Part shown: positions 25,185 to 34,422 of the stretch, one piece after another | How positions within the stretch are numbered: position 1 is the stretch's first letter | Layout: the number at the start of each line of letters is the position of its first letter | Translations under genes and position numbers: made by a program | Assembly: GCF_009674665.1 (NCBI RefSeq) | Contig: NZ_WKJD01000012.1 | Span: 124,001-188,000, forward strand | DNA length: 64,000 nucleotides | From: Agromyces kandeliae | GTDB lineage: Bacteria > Actinomycetota > Actinomycetes > Actinomycetales > Microbacteriaceae | Direction of reading: 5' to 3' | The notes under the pieces: generated by a model | Database searches by the model: none | What the model was told of the DNA's origin: nothing | Seen by the model: the letters and a program-made list of their open reading frames with translations, nothing else

Positions 25185-26083
25185 ACAAGGGTGGGGCGGA
25201 TGCCGCGGCCGGCGGCCTGGCGCTGATCGCCGACCCCACGCGGGCGCGCATGCTCTCGCTCATCCTCACGAGCCCGGACGGCCGCGCGACCGTGACGGCG
25301 CTCGCGGACGAGCTCGGCCTCCGGCAGCCGACGGTCTCGCACCACGCGAAGGCGCTGCTCGACGACGGCGTGCTCGTGCGCGAGCCGGACGGGCGCCGGG
25401 CGTGGTACTCGGTCGCGCCCGATCACCTCGATCGCGTGACCGAGCTGCTCGACATGCCGGCGGCCGAGTCCCGCCCCGACGACGAGGCCGCGATCGTGCG
25501 CGTCGTCGACGATCTCGCGACGCGGTTCGCGGGCACGTTCGGCCGCGAGACGGTCGAGCGCTACGTCCGCGAGAGCCGGGACCTCCTCGCCGAGCGGAGC
25601 GGCGTCTCGAAGCGGTTCACGTCTCGCGCAGCGGCGTTCGCCGCCGAACGTCTCGCGGCCCTCGCCGCCCAGGCACCCGAGTCGGGCGGCGCCGCGCCCG
25701 AGGTGCTCTTCGTGTGCGTGCAGAACGCCGGTCGCTCGCAGATGGCCGCCGCGATCCTGCGGCATCTCGCGGGCGACCGGGTGCACGTGCGCACCGCCGG
25801 GTCGGAACCCGCCGACGCCGTGTCGCCCGCCGTCGTCGGGGTGCTCGACGAGATCGGCGTGCCCGTCGGCGGCGCCTACCCGAAGCCGCTGACCGACGAG
25901 GTCGTCCGCGCGGCCGACGTCGTGATCACGATGGGGTGCGGCGACGCGTGCCCCGTGTATCCCGGCAAGCGCTACGAGGACTGGGAGCTCGACGACCCGG
26001 TCGGCCGGCCGCTCGGCGACGTCCGCGGCATCCGCGACGACATCGATCGGCGGGTGCGCGAGCTCATCGCGAACCTCGCCTGA
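25181..26083 (+). CDS. ArsR-type regulator fused to arsenate reductase
   Basis: 300 residues in three parts. Residues about 10-85 form a winged helix (RQPTVSHHAKALLDDG) without the CVCDL metal motif. About 90-150 (TFGRETVERYVRESRDLLAER) match the three-helix segment that precedes many actinobacterial ArsC proteins. Residues 170-300 are a low-molecular-weight-phosphatase-type arsenate reductase with nucleophile Cys179 in VCVQNAGRS and the later MGCGDACP motif. The fusion suggests that sensing and reduction are linked, perhaps with the reductase cysteines taking part in derepression. The repressor half probably binds the CATAGAT/ATCTATG-type operators before its own gene and arsC. Confidence 0.9.
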   Translation: MHKGGADAAAGGLALIADPTRARMLSLILTSPDGRATVTALADELGLRQPTVSHHAKALLDDGVLVREPDGRRAWYSVAPDHLDRVTELLDMPAAESRPDDEAAIVRVVDDLATRFAGTFGRETVERYVRESRDLLAERSGVSKRFTSRAAAFAAERLAALAAQAPESGGAAPEVLFVCVQNAGRSQMAAAILRHLAGDRVHVRTAGSEPADAVSPAVVGVLDEIGVPVGGAYPKPLTDEVVRAADVVITMGCGDACPVYPGKRYEDWELDDPVGRPLGDVRGIRDDIDRRVRELIANLA

Positions 26084-26102
26084 GTCGGCCCGGACTCCGC
26101 GG

Positions 26103-26122
26103 TCGGCGGCGCCCGCCGCCGA
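26103..26122 (+). terminator. GC hairpin after the ArsR-ArsC gene
   Basis: Nine-base arms TCGGCGGCG and CGCCGCCGA with a two-base loop, nested in a GGCCCGGA/TCCGGGCC outer pair. There is no U-tract. It separates the fusion gene from arsC, which has its own operator. Confidence 0.5.
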
Positions 26123-26163
26123 TCCGGGCCCGAACCGGCCGCCGCGGCATCCGCTCGACATTA

Positions 26164-26181
26164 CATAGATCACAATCTATG
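26164..26181 (+). promoter_or_regulatory. operator upstream of arsC
   Basis: CATAGAT, four bases, ATCTATG. It has the same half-site core (CATAGA/TCTATG) and four-base spacing as the site at 25165, so the same repressor, most simply the ArsR-ArsC fusion, probably controls both genes. Confidence 0.7.
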
Positions 26182-26212
26182 CTTTAGGCGTCCCGAGCGA
26201 AACGAGGTCCCG

Positions 26213-26632
26213 ATGTCCGACAAGCCCACCGTCCTGTTCGTCTGCGTGCACAACGCCGGACGATCCCAGATGGCCGCCGGCTACCTGCGCGAGCTCGGCG
26301 GCGACCGCGTCGAGGTGCTCTCGGCGGGCTCCGCCCCGAAGGACGAGATCAACCCGGTCGCCGTCCAGGCGATGGCCGAGGAGGGCATCGACATCGCCGG
26401 CAACACCCCGAAGGTGCTCACCACCGAGGCCGTGCGCGAATCCGACGTCGTGATCACCATGGGCTGCGGCGACGCGTGCCCGATCTTCCCCGGCAAGCGC
26501 TACGAGGACTGGGAGCTCGACGACCCGGCCGGGCAGGGCATCGACGCCGTCCGCCCCATCCGCGACGAGATCCGCCGCCGCATCGAGGAACTGCTCGGCG
26601 AGATCGCGCCGGTCCCGGCCTCTCGAGACTGA
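26213..26632 (+). CDS. arsC: arsenate reductase ArsC (phosphatase-fold type)
   Basis: 139-residue low-molecular-weight protein-tyrosine-phosphatase-type arsenate reductase that converts arsenate to arsenite. The nucleophile Cys11 is in VCVHNAGRS and the second cysteine pair in MGCGDACP near residue 85; the RYEDWELDDP motif is typical of the actinobacterial group that uses mycothiol or thioredoxin. It is about 65% identical by eye to the reductase half of the neighbouring fusion, suggesting duplication. The next gene is convergent and starts its stop four bases away. Confidence 0.94.
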   Translation: MSDKPTVLFVCVHNAGRSQMAAGYLRELGGDRVEVLSAGSAPKDEINPVAVQAMAEEGIDIAGNTPKVLTTEAVRESDVVITMGCGDACPIFPGKRYEDWELDDPAGQGIDAVRPIRDEIRRRIEELLGEIAPVPASRD

Positions 26633-26635
26633 CCG

Positions 26636-27961
26636 TCAGGCCGTCGGCGGACGCTCGGACGAACCGGACTCGGTCGCCGTCGCGGCATCCGCACTTGGCA
26701 GCACCGGCTTCGGCACGATCCGGAACTCGGGCGCCCTCGAGACGAGCAACCACGCGGGCAGGATGACCACGCAGAGCCACGGGAGGAGCGCCAGGTCGCC
26801 CGCGACCGCGGCGGCGACGAAGAGCGCGAGCCATCCGTCCCTCGCGACCACCAGCAGGATGCCGATCAGCGCGCTCGCCACGCACAACGCGATCGGCAGG
26901 GACGGGATCAGGGTGTGCGCGAGGATGCCGAGCGCGGCGCCGATGAAGGCCGCGGGGAACACCCGGCCGCCGCGGAACGCGGCACTCGCCGCCACGATGA
27001 GCGCGACCATCTTCACCAGGACGATCACGACGAGCTGGCCGGCGTCGTAGGCATCGGGATCCTCGAACAGCTCGGCCATCTGGTCGAGGCCCTTGAACAG
27101 GGTGATCGGGCCGCCGATGAGCCCGAGCAGCCCGAGGACGAGACCGCCCGCAGTCGCGATGAGCAGCGGCTGCCGGAGCGAGTGGAAGAGCCGGTGCACG
27201 ACCGGGAAGGCGTATGCGCCCACGAGGCCCAGCACGACCGCGACGCACGCGATGACGATGCCCGCGAGGAGGAGCATCGGCGTCGTGGGCGCCGTCGGCA
27301 GCGTGAACTGGAGCGGCGGGGCGCCCAGCACGTGCATCGTGCCCGCGGCGGCGGCCGCGGCGGCGAGCGGCAGGAACAGCTTGTCCCACAGGGCGCCGCC
27401 GCCGCGCACCGCGGCGAGCGTGCCCGTGAAGAGCAGCGCAGCGGCGACCGGCGAGCCGAAGAGCGCGCCGATCGTGCCGGCCGCGGCCATCAGCATCCCG
27501 AGACGCGCGCCGACGCGCGGCATCATCCGGCCGAGGAGCGCGACGGTCAGGGCCACGTTGATGGCGATGATCGGGTTCTCGGGGCCGAGGCTCACCCCGC
27601 CCGCGAGCGCGAGCCCGGTGACGATGGCGAGCCCGGGCAGCGTGCGGAGCTTCAGCGGCTCCGAGACGAGTTCGGTCGTGGCGGAATCCGGTCCGCCATG
27701 GCCCGGCAGGAACTGGAGCCCGAGGCCCACCGCGAACCCGGTCGCGGTGAGCACCACGACGATCCACCAGCCGTCGGGATCGACGCCCAGCGCGTCGGGC
27801 AGGGTCGTCCAGAGCACGCCCTGCAGTGCGCCGGCCGCGACCTCGAGCGCACGCAGCACCAGCGCGCAGAGCGCGCCGATGACGATCGCCGGGATGAGGA
27901 GGAGCAGGAGCTGTCGCGGCGTGGGCGGCGGCAGCGGCGCCACGTCCGAGTCATCCGTCAT
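26636..27961 (-). CDS. ClC-family ion channel/transporter (YfeO-like)
   Basis: 441 residues with about ten to eleven transmembrane helices. ClC selectivity-filter motifs are recognisable in altered form: GPENP (in place of GREGP) at about 125 and GSPVAAALLF at about 168, plus FRGGRVFPAAFIGAALG near 336. The protein lacks CBS domains. This is the YfeO-type branch whose ion (chloride, fluoride or other) is not established. It is convergent with arsC and has its own GGGGGAGG ribosome site, so membership in the arsenic cluster is doubtful. Confidence 0.85.
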   Translation of the reverse strand: MTDDSDVAPLPPPTPRQLLLLLIPAIVIGALCALVLRALEVAAGALQGVLWTTLPDALGVDPDGWWIVVVLTATGFAVGLGLQFLPGHGGPDSATTELVSEPLKLRTLPGLAIVTGLALAGGVSLGPENPIIAINVALTVALLGRMMPRVGARLGMLMAAAGTIGALFGSPVAAALLFTGTLAAVRGGGALWDKLFLPLAAAAAAAGTMHVLGAPPLQFTLPTAPTTPMLLLAGIVIACVAVVLGLVGAYAFPVVHRLFHSLRQPLLIATAGGLVLGLLGLIGGPITLFKGLDQMAELFEDPDAYDAGQLVVIVLVKMVALIVAASAAFRGGRVFPAAFIGAALGILAHTLIPSLPIALCVASALIGILLVVARDGWLALFVAAAVAGDLALLPWLCVVILPAWLLVSRAPEFRIVPKPVLPSADAATATESGSSERPPTA

Positions 27962-28073
27962 CGTCGCCTCCCCCGAAACGCGCTCGCGCCCGGTGCCGCC
28001 GGGGCGCTAGGCACAGCCTCGCACAGGGGCCCGGTCGGTGGCGAGCGTCACGCGGAGCGGATGCGCCGGGAGC

Positions 28074-28496
28074 TCAGCCGCGCTCGAGCGGCCGCCAGAC
28101 GACCACCGCGTTCTCGCGCCGGACGCGCGTGCCCGTGCGCAGCGTGACGACCTCGCCCTCGGAGCCGGCCGCGAACACGCGGCGCCCCGGGCGGTTCAGC
28201 ATCTCGTCGGCGAGCGCGCGCTCGAGCTCGCGCACGCGCTGGCGCAGCTCGTTCACCTCGTTCTCGAGCCCGAGCACCCGGCGGATGCCCTCGAGGCTCA
28301 CGCCCTCGCTCGAGAGCTGCTGGATCTCGCGCAGCTGCGCGACGTCCCGCATCGAGTAGCGGCGCGACTTGCCCGCGGTCCGCTTCGGCGAGACGAGCCC
28401 CATGCGGTCGTACTGGCGGAGCGTCTGGGGGTGCATGCCCGCCAGCTCGGCCGCGACCGAGATGACGAACAGCGGGCTCTCGCCGTCGACCTGCAT
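28074..28496 (-). CDS. hspR: heat-shock repressor HspR
   Basis: 140-residue MerR-family repressor. The winged helix-turn-helix SVAAELAGMHPQTLRQYDRMGLVSPKRTAG at the N-terminus is the hallmark of HspR, followed by RRYSMRDVAQLREIQQL and a coiled coil. The C-terminal third is variable. It is the last gene of the dnaK operon; its ATG shares one base with the dnaJ stop. HspR with DnaK as co-repressor should bind the two HAIR sites before dnaK and the one before clpB, which makes the circuit autoregulatory. Confidence 0.95.
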   Translation of the reverse strand: MQVDGESPLFVISVAAELAGMHPQTLRQYDRMGLVSPKRTAGKSRRYSMRDVAQLREIQQLSSEGVSLEGIRRVLGLENEVNELRQRVRELERALADEMLNRPGRRVFAAGSEGEVVTLRTGTRVRRENAVVVWRPLERG

Positions 28497-29497
28497 CAGG
28501 CGCTCCGGGCCTTGGCGAGGAGGTCCTCGCGTGGGTCTTCATCGGGCAGCTGCGCGGCGAAGTCGCGGAGCTTCTCCTCGGCGTCCTTCGACAGGTGCGC
28601 CGGCACCGCGACCTGGACGACCGCGAGCAGGTCTCCGGTGCCCTTCTTCGTCTCGACTCCGCGGCCCTTCACCCGCAGCACCCGCCCGCTCGGCGTGCCG
28701 GGCGCGACGCGCAGCTTGACGGGGTCGCCGCCGAGGGTCGGAACCTGGATGGTGGCGCCGAGCGCGGCCTCGGCGTACGTGACCGGCACGGTGACGCGCA
28801 GGTTCAGGCCGTCGCGCTCGAACACCGGGTGCTTGCGCACCTTCACGGTGAGCACGATGTCGCCGGCCTCGCCGCCGTCGGGCGACGGGTGGCCCTTGCC
28901 GCGGAGCCGGATCTTCTGTCCGTCGGCCACTCCTGCGGGAACGTTGACGCTGATCTCCCGCCCTTCGGCGGTCTGCAGCGTGATCCGGTCGCCCTTGGTC
29001 GCCGTGACGAAGTCGAGCGTGGTCGACGCGGTCACGTCGCGGCCCTTCGTGGGGCCGCCGTACCCGCGGTAGCCGCCGGTGGGCTGACCGAATCGCCCGC
29101 CGCCGAACAGCCCGCCGAGCAGGTCGTCGTAGTCGCCGCCTCCGCCGCCCTGGCGGAAGGTGTAGCGCGTTCCGCCGGCGCCCTGCTGGCCGAACATGCC
29201 GCCGAAGACGTCCTCGAAGCCTCCTGCGCCGGCACCGCCCGGAGCGGTGAAGCGCGCGCCGCCGCCCATCGCCCGGACCGCGTCGTACTCCTTGCGCTCC
29301 TCCGGGTCGGAGAGCACGGAGTTCGCCTCGCTGATCTCCTTGAACTTCGCCTCGGCCGCAGCATCCCCGGGGTTCTGGTCGGGGTGGTACTTGCGCGCGA
29401 GCTTGCGGTACGCCTTCTTGATGTCGGCGTCGCTCGCGTCCTTCGAGACGCCGAGCGTGGCGTAGAAGTCCTTGTCGAACCAATCCTGGCTGGCCAT
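28496..29497 (-). CDS. dnaJ: DnaJ-family co-chaperone without zinc-finger domain
   Basis: 333 residues. J domain at about 8-75 with the HPD tripeptide in [10 protein letters not shown], a Gly/Phe-rich linker with many GG repeats (about 85-150), then the two C-terminal beta domains ([20 protein letters not shown]). The four CXXCXGXG zinc motifs of DnaJ proper are missing, so it is a class B (CbpA/DnaJ1-like) J protein, although it sits in the dnaK operon. A second, zinc-bearing DnaJ probably lies elsewhere in the genome. AGGAGGCGCC precedes the ATG. Confidence 0.93.
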   Translation of the reverse strand: MASQDWFDKDFYATLGVSKDASDADIKKAYRKLARKYHPDQNPGDAAAEAKFKEISEANSVLSDPEERKEYDAVRAMGGGARFTAPGGAGAGGFEDVFGGMFGQQGAGGTRYTFRQGGGGGDYDDLLGGLFGGGRFGQPTGGYRGYGGPTKGRDVTASTTLDFVTATKGDRITLQTAEGREISVNVPAGVADGQKIRLRGKGHPSPDGGEAGDIVLTVKVRKHPVFERDGLNLRVTVPVTYAEAALGATIQVPTLGGDPVKLRVAPGTPSGRVLRVKGRGVETKKGTGDLLAVVQVAVPAHLSKDAEEKLRDFAAQLPDEDPREDLLAKARSA

Positions 29498-29536
29498 CGG
29501 CGCCTCCTTCCTGCTGAATCTACTGGGAACCGTTGA

Positions 29537-29586
29537 GGGCCGGCCCGCGGCATCCGTTGCTGATCACGGATGCCGCGAACCGGCCC
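29537..29586 (-). promoter_or_regulatory. long hairpin in the grpE-dnaJ gap
   Basis: Seven-base outer arms (GGGCCGG/CCGGCCC) and perfect 11-base inner arms (GCGGCATCCGT/ACGGATGCCGC) around an 8-base loop. The inner stem is an inverted pair of the GGATGCC word that is over-represented in this window. It may be an mRNA-processing or attenuation hairpin that lowers dnaJ-hspR relative to dnaK-grpE. Confidence 0.65.
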
Positions 29587-29593
29587 GAGTGGG

Positions 29594-30238
29594 TCACGCG
29601 GGCGTCTTGACGACGACCTTCGCGGCGCGCAGCAGCGTGCCGCCGAGCAGGTACCCGGTCTCGACGACGTCGGCGACCGTGTCGACCTCGACCTCGTCGG
29701 AGTGCTGCTGGAAGATCGCCTCGTGGCGCTGCGGGTCGAACGGCTCGCCGACCTCGCCGAACTTCGCGAGGCCGAGCTTCTCGACCGACGCGCGCAGCTT
29801 CGCCGCGATCGTGACGAACGGGGTGTCGCCCTCGAGGTCGCCGTGCTTCTCGGCCCGGTCGAGGTCGTCGAGCACGGGCAGGAGCACCGCGACCGTGGCG
29901 CCGATCGCGCGCTCGCGCTCGACCTCGCGGTTCGCCTCGGTGCGCTTGCGGTAGTTGGCGTACTCCGCGGTGACCCGCTTGAGGTCGGCGAGGTGCTCCG
30001 CCGACGGGTCCTCGACCTCGGCCTGGGCCGCGTTGAGGATGTCGTCGACGGTCAGCTCCTCGTCGGCCTCGGCGACGGTGTCGGCGTCGGCGGCCTCCGC
30101 GTCGGTGGCCTCCGGGGAGGCGGATGCCGCGGCATCCGCCCCCTCGGCCTGCGGCTGGCGAACCTCACCCGTCTCCGGGTCGATCCGCCGCTTGTCGCGG
30201 ATGATCGGCTCGTCCTGGTTCTGGTTCTCGTCCGTCAT
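29594..30238 (-). CDS. grpE: nucleotide exchange factor GrpE
   Basis: 214 residues. An acidic, Ala-rich N-terminal region (1-75) precedes the long helix (ADLKRVTAEYANYRKRTEANREVER, about 85-110) and the four-helix/beta-wing domain with LPVLDDLDRAEKHGD and FDPQRHEAI. It releases ADP from DnaK. Its GTG/ATG start is two bases after the dnaK stop. The coding sequence contains a perfect 22-base palindrome at 30119-30140 built from two GGATGCC words. Confidence 0.95.
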   Translation of the reverse strand: MTDENQNQDEPIIRDKRRIDPETGEVRQPQAEGADAAASASPEATDAEAADADTVAEADEELTVDDILNAAQAEVEDPSAEHLADLKRVTAEYANYRKRTEANREVERERAIGATVAVLLPVLDDLDRAEKHGDLEGDTPFVTIAAKLRASVEKLGLAKFGEVGEPFDPQRHEAIFQQHSDEVEVDTVADVVETGYLLGGTLLRAAKVVVKTPA

Positions 30239-30240
30239 GG

Positions 30241-32240
<2,000 letters not shown>

Positions 32241-32282
32241 TGTCGGACCCGCCCGAATCGATGTCAAGTCGAGCTCACCGAA

Positions 32283-32303
32283 CTTGAGCCTACTCGACTC
32301 AAC
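32283..32303 (-). promoter_or_regulatory. HAIR operator 2 of the dnaK operon
   Basis: CTTGAGC, seven bases, ACTCAAC: 12 of 14 arm positions match the HspR consensus. Its centre is 63 bases, close to six helical turns, from that of operator 1, so HspR dimers could sit on one DNA face. Confidence 0.9.
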
Positions 32304-32352
32304 TCTCGGCGCTCTCCCAGTATTCCTGCCCGCTCGTGCCCTCCCTGGCCTT

Positions 32353-32395
32353 CCCCCTCCCCCCTTCTTCCCCACCCCTCTCCCCCTCCTTCCCC
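32353..32395 (-). other. G-quadruplex-capable tract upstream of dnaK
   Basis: Five or more runs of four to six G on the minus strand separated by one to five bases, inside a wider 70-base pyrimidine/purine tract (about 32336-32412). The tract lies upstream of the HAIR sites on the dnaK-sense strand. Strand asymmetry this strong occurs nowhere else in the window that I noticed. The remainder of the region 32304-32596 shows only a repeat copy (32422-32470) and no gene. Confidence 0.6.
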
Positions 32396-32421
32396 AGCTC
32401 TGCGCTTCTCCTCTGCACGGA

Positions 32422-32470
32422 TTGCCGATCGTGCCGGGAATGGGGCGGGAGTTCCCGGCGCAAGTGGCAC
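32422..32470 (-). repeat. dispersed hairpin repeat, copy A
   Basis: An imperfect hairpin with arms of about 19 bases whose core GCCGGGAA/TTCCCGGC is perfect. Read on the minus strand, the 5' arm is GGTGCCACTTGCGCCGGGAA, which recurs nearly unchanged in copies B and C. Confidence 0.65.
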
Positions 32471-32596
32471 CGCACCGCGGCGTCGGCGGCGTGGCGGGGC
32501 GGGGAGCGCTCCTCCACACCGAAGTCCGCGAGCGCGAGTTCCATCGAGGCGAGCGGATGGCGCGCGCGGCCCGCCCCCGCGGGCTGGGGTTGCGGC

Positions 32597-33499
32597 ATGA
32601 GACCACCCGCTCCGCTCCCGGACGAGCTCAGGTCGCGGCCGTTCCACGTGCGGCGGGCCGCCGAACTCGGGGTCACCCGCGGCCGCCTCGGGGCTCGCGA
32701 CCTGTCCGCCCCGTTCCGCGGGGTTCGTGCCGTCGCCCGCCCCGCGGGCCTGCTCGACCTCTGTCGCGCGTACGCCGAGCGGATGCCGGAGCGCCATGTC
32801 TTCGGCCACGAGACGGCGGCAGGGCTGTGGGGCCTGCCATTGCCGAGCCGGGCACCGCTGCCGCTCCACGTGTCCGCACCGGCGCCGCTCCGCCAGCCCC
32901 GCGTGTCGGGGGTCGTCGGACATCGACTCGGCAGCGGCATCCGCACGACGCACCTCGCCGGACTTCCGCTCGTCGCCGCTGCCGACGCATGGTGCCAACT
33001 CGCCGCGGCCCTCGGCCACGACGACCTCGTGTCGGCGGGCGACCGGCTCGTGGGATGGCGCTCACCCCTCGTGGCGCTCGACGAGATCGATGCCGCGATC
33101 GAGCGGTTCGGGCCGCGTCACGGGGCCAAGCGGCTGCGCGCGGCGCGCGGCGACATCCGCCCGGGATCGGCGTCGCGACGCGAGACGCGCCTACGGCTGC
33201 GGGTACTGCGCGCGGGGTTCCCCGAGCCCGAGCTGAATGCGCCGATCCGGCTCGGGGCGGGATGGACTGCGCACGGCGACCTCGTCTTCCGGCAGTACGG
33301 CGTGCTGCTCGAGTACGACGGCGAGCAGCACCGGGAGGACGAGGTGCAGTTCCACCGCGATGTCGAGCGGCTCAACGACTTGGCCGCCGACGGATGGATC
33401 GTGATCCGCGTCGGCCGTCGGCTGCCACCCGCCCGGGCGCTCGACCAGCTCGAGCGCGCCCTGCGAGCCCGCGGATGGCACGGCATCCGCGTGCGGTGA
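32597..33499 (+). CDS. DUF559-type endonuclease-fold protein
   Basis: 300 residues, cytoplasmic. The C-terminal 90 residues (VLLEYDGEQHREDEVQFHRDVERLNDLAADGWIVIRV) have the Vsr/DUF559 restriction-endonuclease-like pattern, with Glu/Asp and the QH...D...R residues kept. The N-terminal two thirds, with FGHETAAGLWGLPLP, are the conserved AbiEi-like front part of this actinobacterial family. Such genes occur in many copies per actinobacterial genome; function unknown. The GTTG-free start ATG has no clear ribosome site. The gene is flanked on both sides by copies of the dispersed hairpin repeat. Confidence 0.8.
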   Translation: MRPPAPLPDELRSRPFHVRRAAELGVTRGRLGARDLSAPFRGVRAVARPAGLLDLCRAYAERMPERHVFGHETAAGLWGLPLPSRAPLPLHVSAPAPLRQPRVSGVVGHRLGSGIRTTHLAGLPLVAAADAWCQLAAALGHDDLVSAGDRLVGWRSPLVALDEIDAAIERFGPRHGAKRLRAARGDIRPGSASRRETRLRLRVLRAGFPEPELNAPIRLGAGWTAHGDLVFRQYGVLLEYDGEQHREDEVQFHRDVERLNDLAADGWIVIRVGRRLPPARALDQLERALRARGWHGIRVR

Positions 33500-33506
33500 C
33501 CGCCGC

Positions 33507-33555
33507 GTTGCCACTTCCGCCGGGAATCTTCGCGGGGCACCCGGCGGAAACGGCA
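33507..33555 (+). repeat. dispersed hairpin repeat, copy B
   Basis: 5' arm GTTGCCACTTCCGCCGGG pairs with CCCGGCGGAAACGGCA; ten central pairs are perfect, around a loop of about 13 bases. It begins eight bases after the DUF559 gene stop and could also act as its terminator. Confidence 0.65.
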
Positions 33556-33622
33556 CGCCGACACCCGCCGGCCCGAACGGCGGGGGACGACAACGAGGCG
33601 TATCGGCGCAACGGGCCTCCCC

Positions 33623-33805
33623 CGAGAGTTCGATCACGAGTGCGAAGGAGAGGACGTCTCTGGCGCGGACCTCGACGCGTTCTTCCACACCTGGCTCTAC
33701 GAACAGCAGAAGCCGCCGGCCACCTGGACCACGCCGTGGCGACGGCTCCCGGGCGGGTCGCTGTGCAGAACGACCCGCCCGGGCACCCCGCCCGCCCTAC
33801 GCTGA
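33623..33805 (+). pseudogene. remnant of an M1-family metallopeptidase C-terminus
   Basis: One frame without a start reads EGEDVSGADLDAFFHTWLYE followed by QQKPPATW, from 33644 onward. The pattern VSG-DL-FF-TWLY-KP is the signature of the C-terminal end of actinobacterial M1 aminopeptidases. Nothing upstream encodes the zinc motif HEXXH or the rest of the roughly 450-residue enzyme, and the frame runs on to a TGA at 33803. It appears to be a relic left after deletion; the region 33556-33809 holds no intact gene. Confidence 0.6.
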
Positions 33806-33809
33806 CCGC

Positions 33810-34364
33810 ATGACCCGACTCGTCCACCCGCGCATCGTCGCGCCGGTCCTCGCCGCCCTCCTCGCGATCGGAGTGGCGGGATGCACCGCCGCGACGACGC
33901 CATCGTCGTCCGAACCGAATCCCTCGACCTCCGCCCCCGACGACTCGGCGAGCGCGGACCCGGCACCCGACGCGACGACGATCGGTGCGACCTGCGAGAC
34001 CCTGCTCGCGCCCGACGCATACGTCGAACTCGAAGCCGGAGGACTCGAAGCGCGAGCCCCGACGCTCTTCGACCCGATCGCCGCCGAGATCGCCGACGAG
34101 GGCGGCCTCGTCTGCTCGTGGGGCAGGCCGAACACCGACAACGTCGTCGACGTCGCACAGCTCGCGATCGGCGACGACGAGTCGAGGTGGATGTCGGCAC
34201 TCGCCGAGGCCGGCTACGAGCAGGACGACGACCCGGTGCCGGGCGGCTACCGCGGACGGCCCGACGCGGCGAACGGCATCAGCCCGGTCGTGGTCATCGA
34301 GACCGGCACGCTGACCTACGTCAGCACGCCGACGTACGCGGCGTTCCTCCGTCCCGCGAGCTGA
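33810..34364 (+). CDS. secreted lipoprotein of unknown function
   Basis: 184 residues. Lipoprotein signal peptide with lipobox VAGC at about 22-25 after [11 protein letters not shown], then a Ser/Pro/Asp-rich tether (26-56) and a compact domain with two cysteines (ATCETLL and LVCSWG) that may form a disulfide. The TACGCT box six bases before the ATG and absence of a ribosome site point to a leaderless message. I recognise no family; the domain resembles small actinobacterial lipoproteins of the DUF3558 sort in layout only. Confidence 0.7.
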   Translation: MTRLVHPRIVAPVLAALLAIGVAGCTAATTPSSSEPNPSTSAPDDSASADPAPDATTIGATCETLLAPDAYVELEAGGLEARAPTLFDPIAAEIADEGGLVCSWGRPNTDNVVDVAQLAIGDDESRWMSALAEAGYEQDDDPVPGGYRGRPDAANGISPVVVIETGTLTYVSTPTYAAFLRPAS

Positions 34365-34422
34365 CCGGTTCCCGCGCCCGGCGTCCAGCCGATGCCCGGA
34401 CGTCGACGCGTACCCTTGGACC

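Noticed and set aside
26636-27961. ClC-type protein considered as the missing arsenite exporter
   Set aside because: It has ClC filter motifs, lies on the opposite strand, and lacks any ars-type operator; no feature of Acr3 or ArsB.
33556-33809. An intact small gene between the DUF559 and lipoprotein genes
   Set aside because: The only meaningful frame lacks a start and encodes only the tail of an M1 peptidase.
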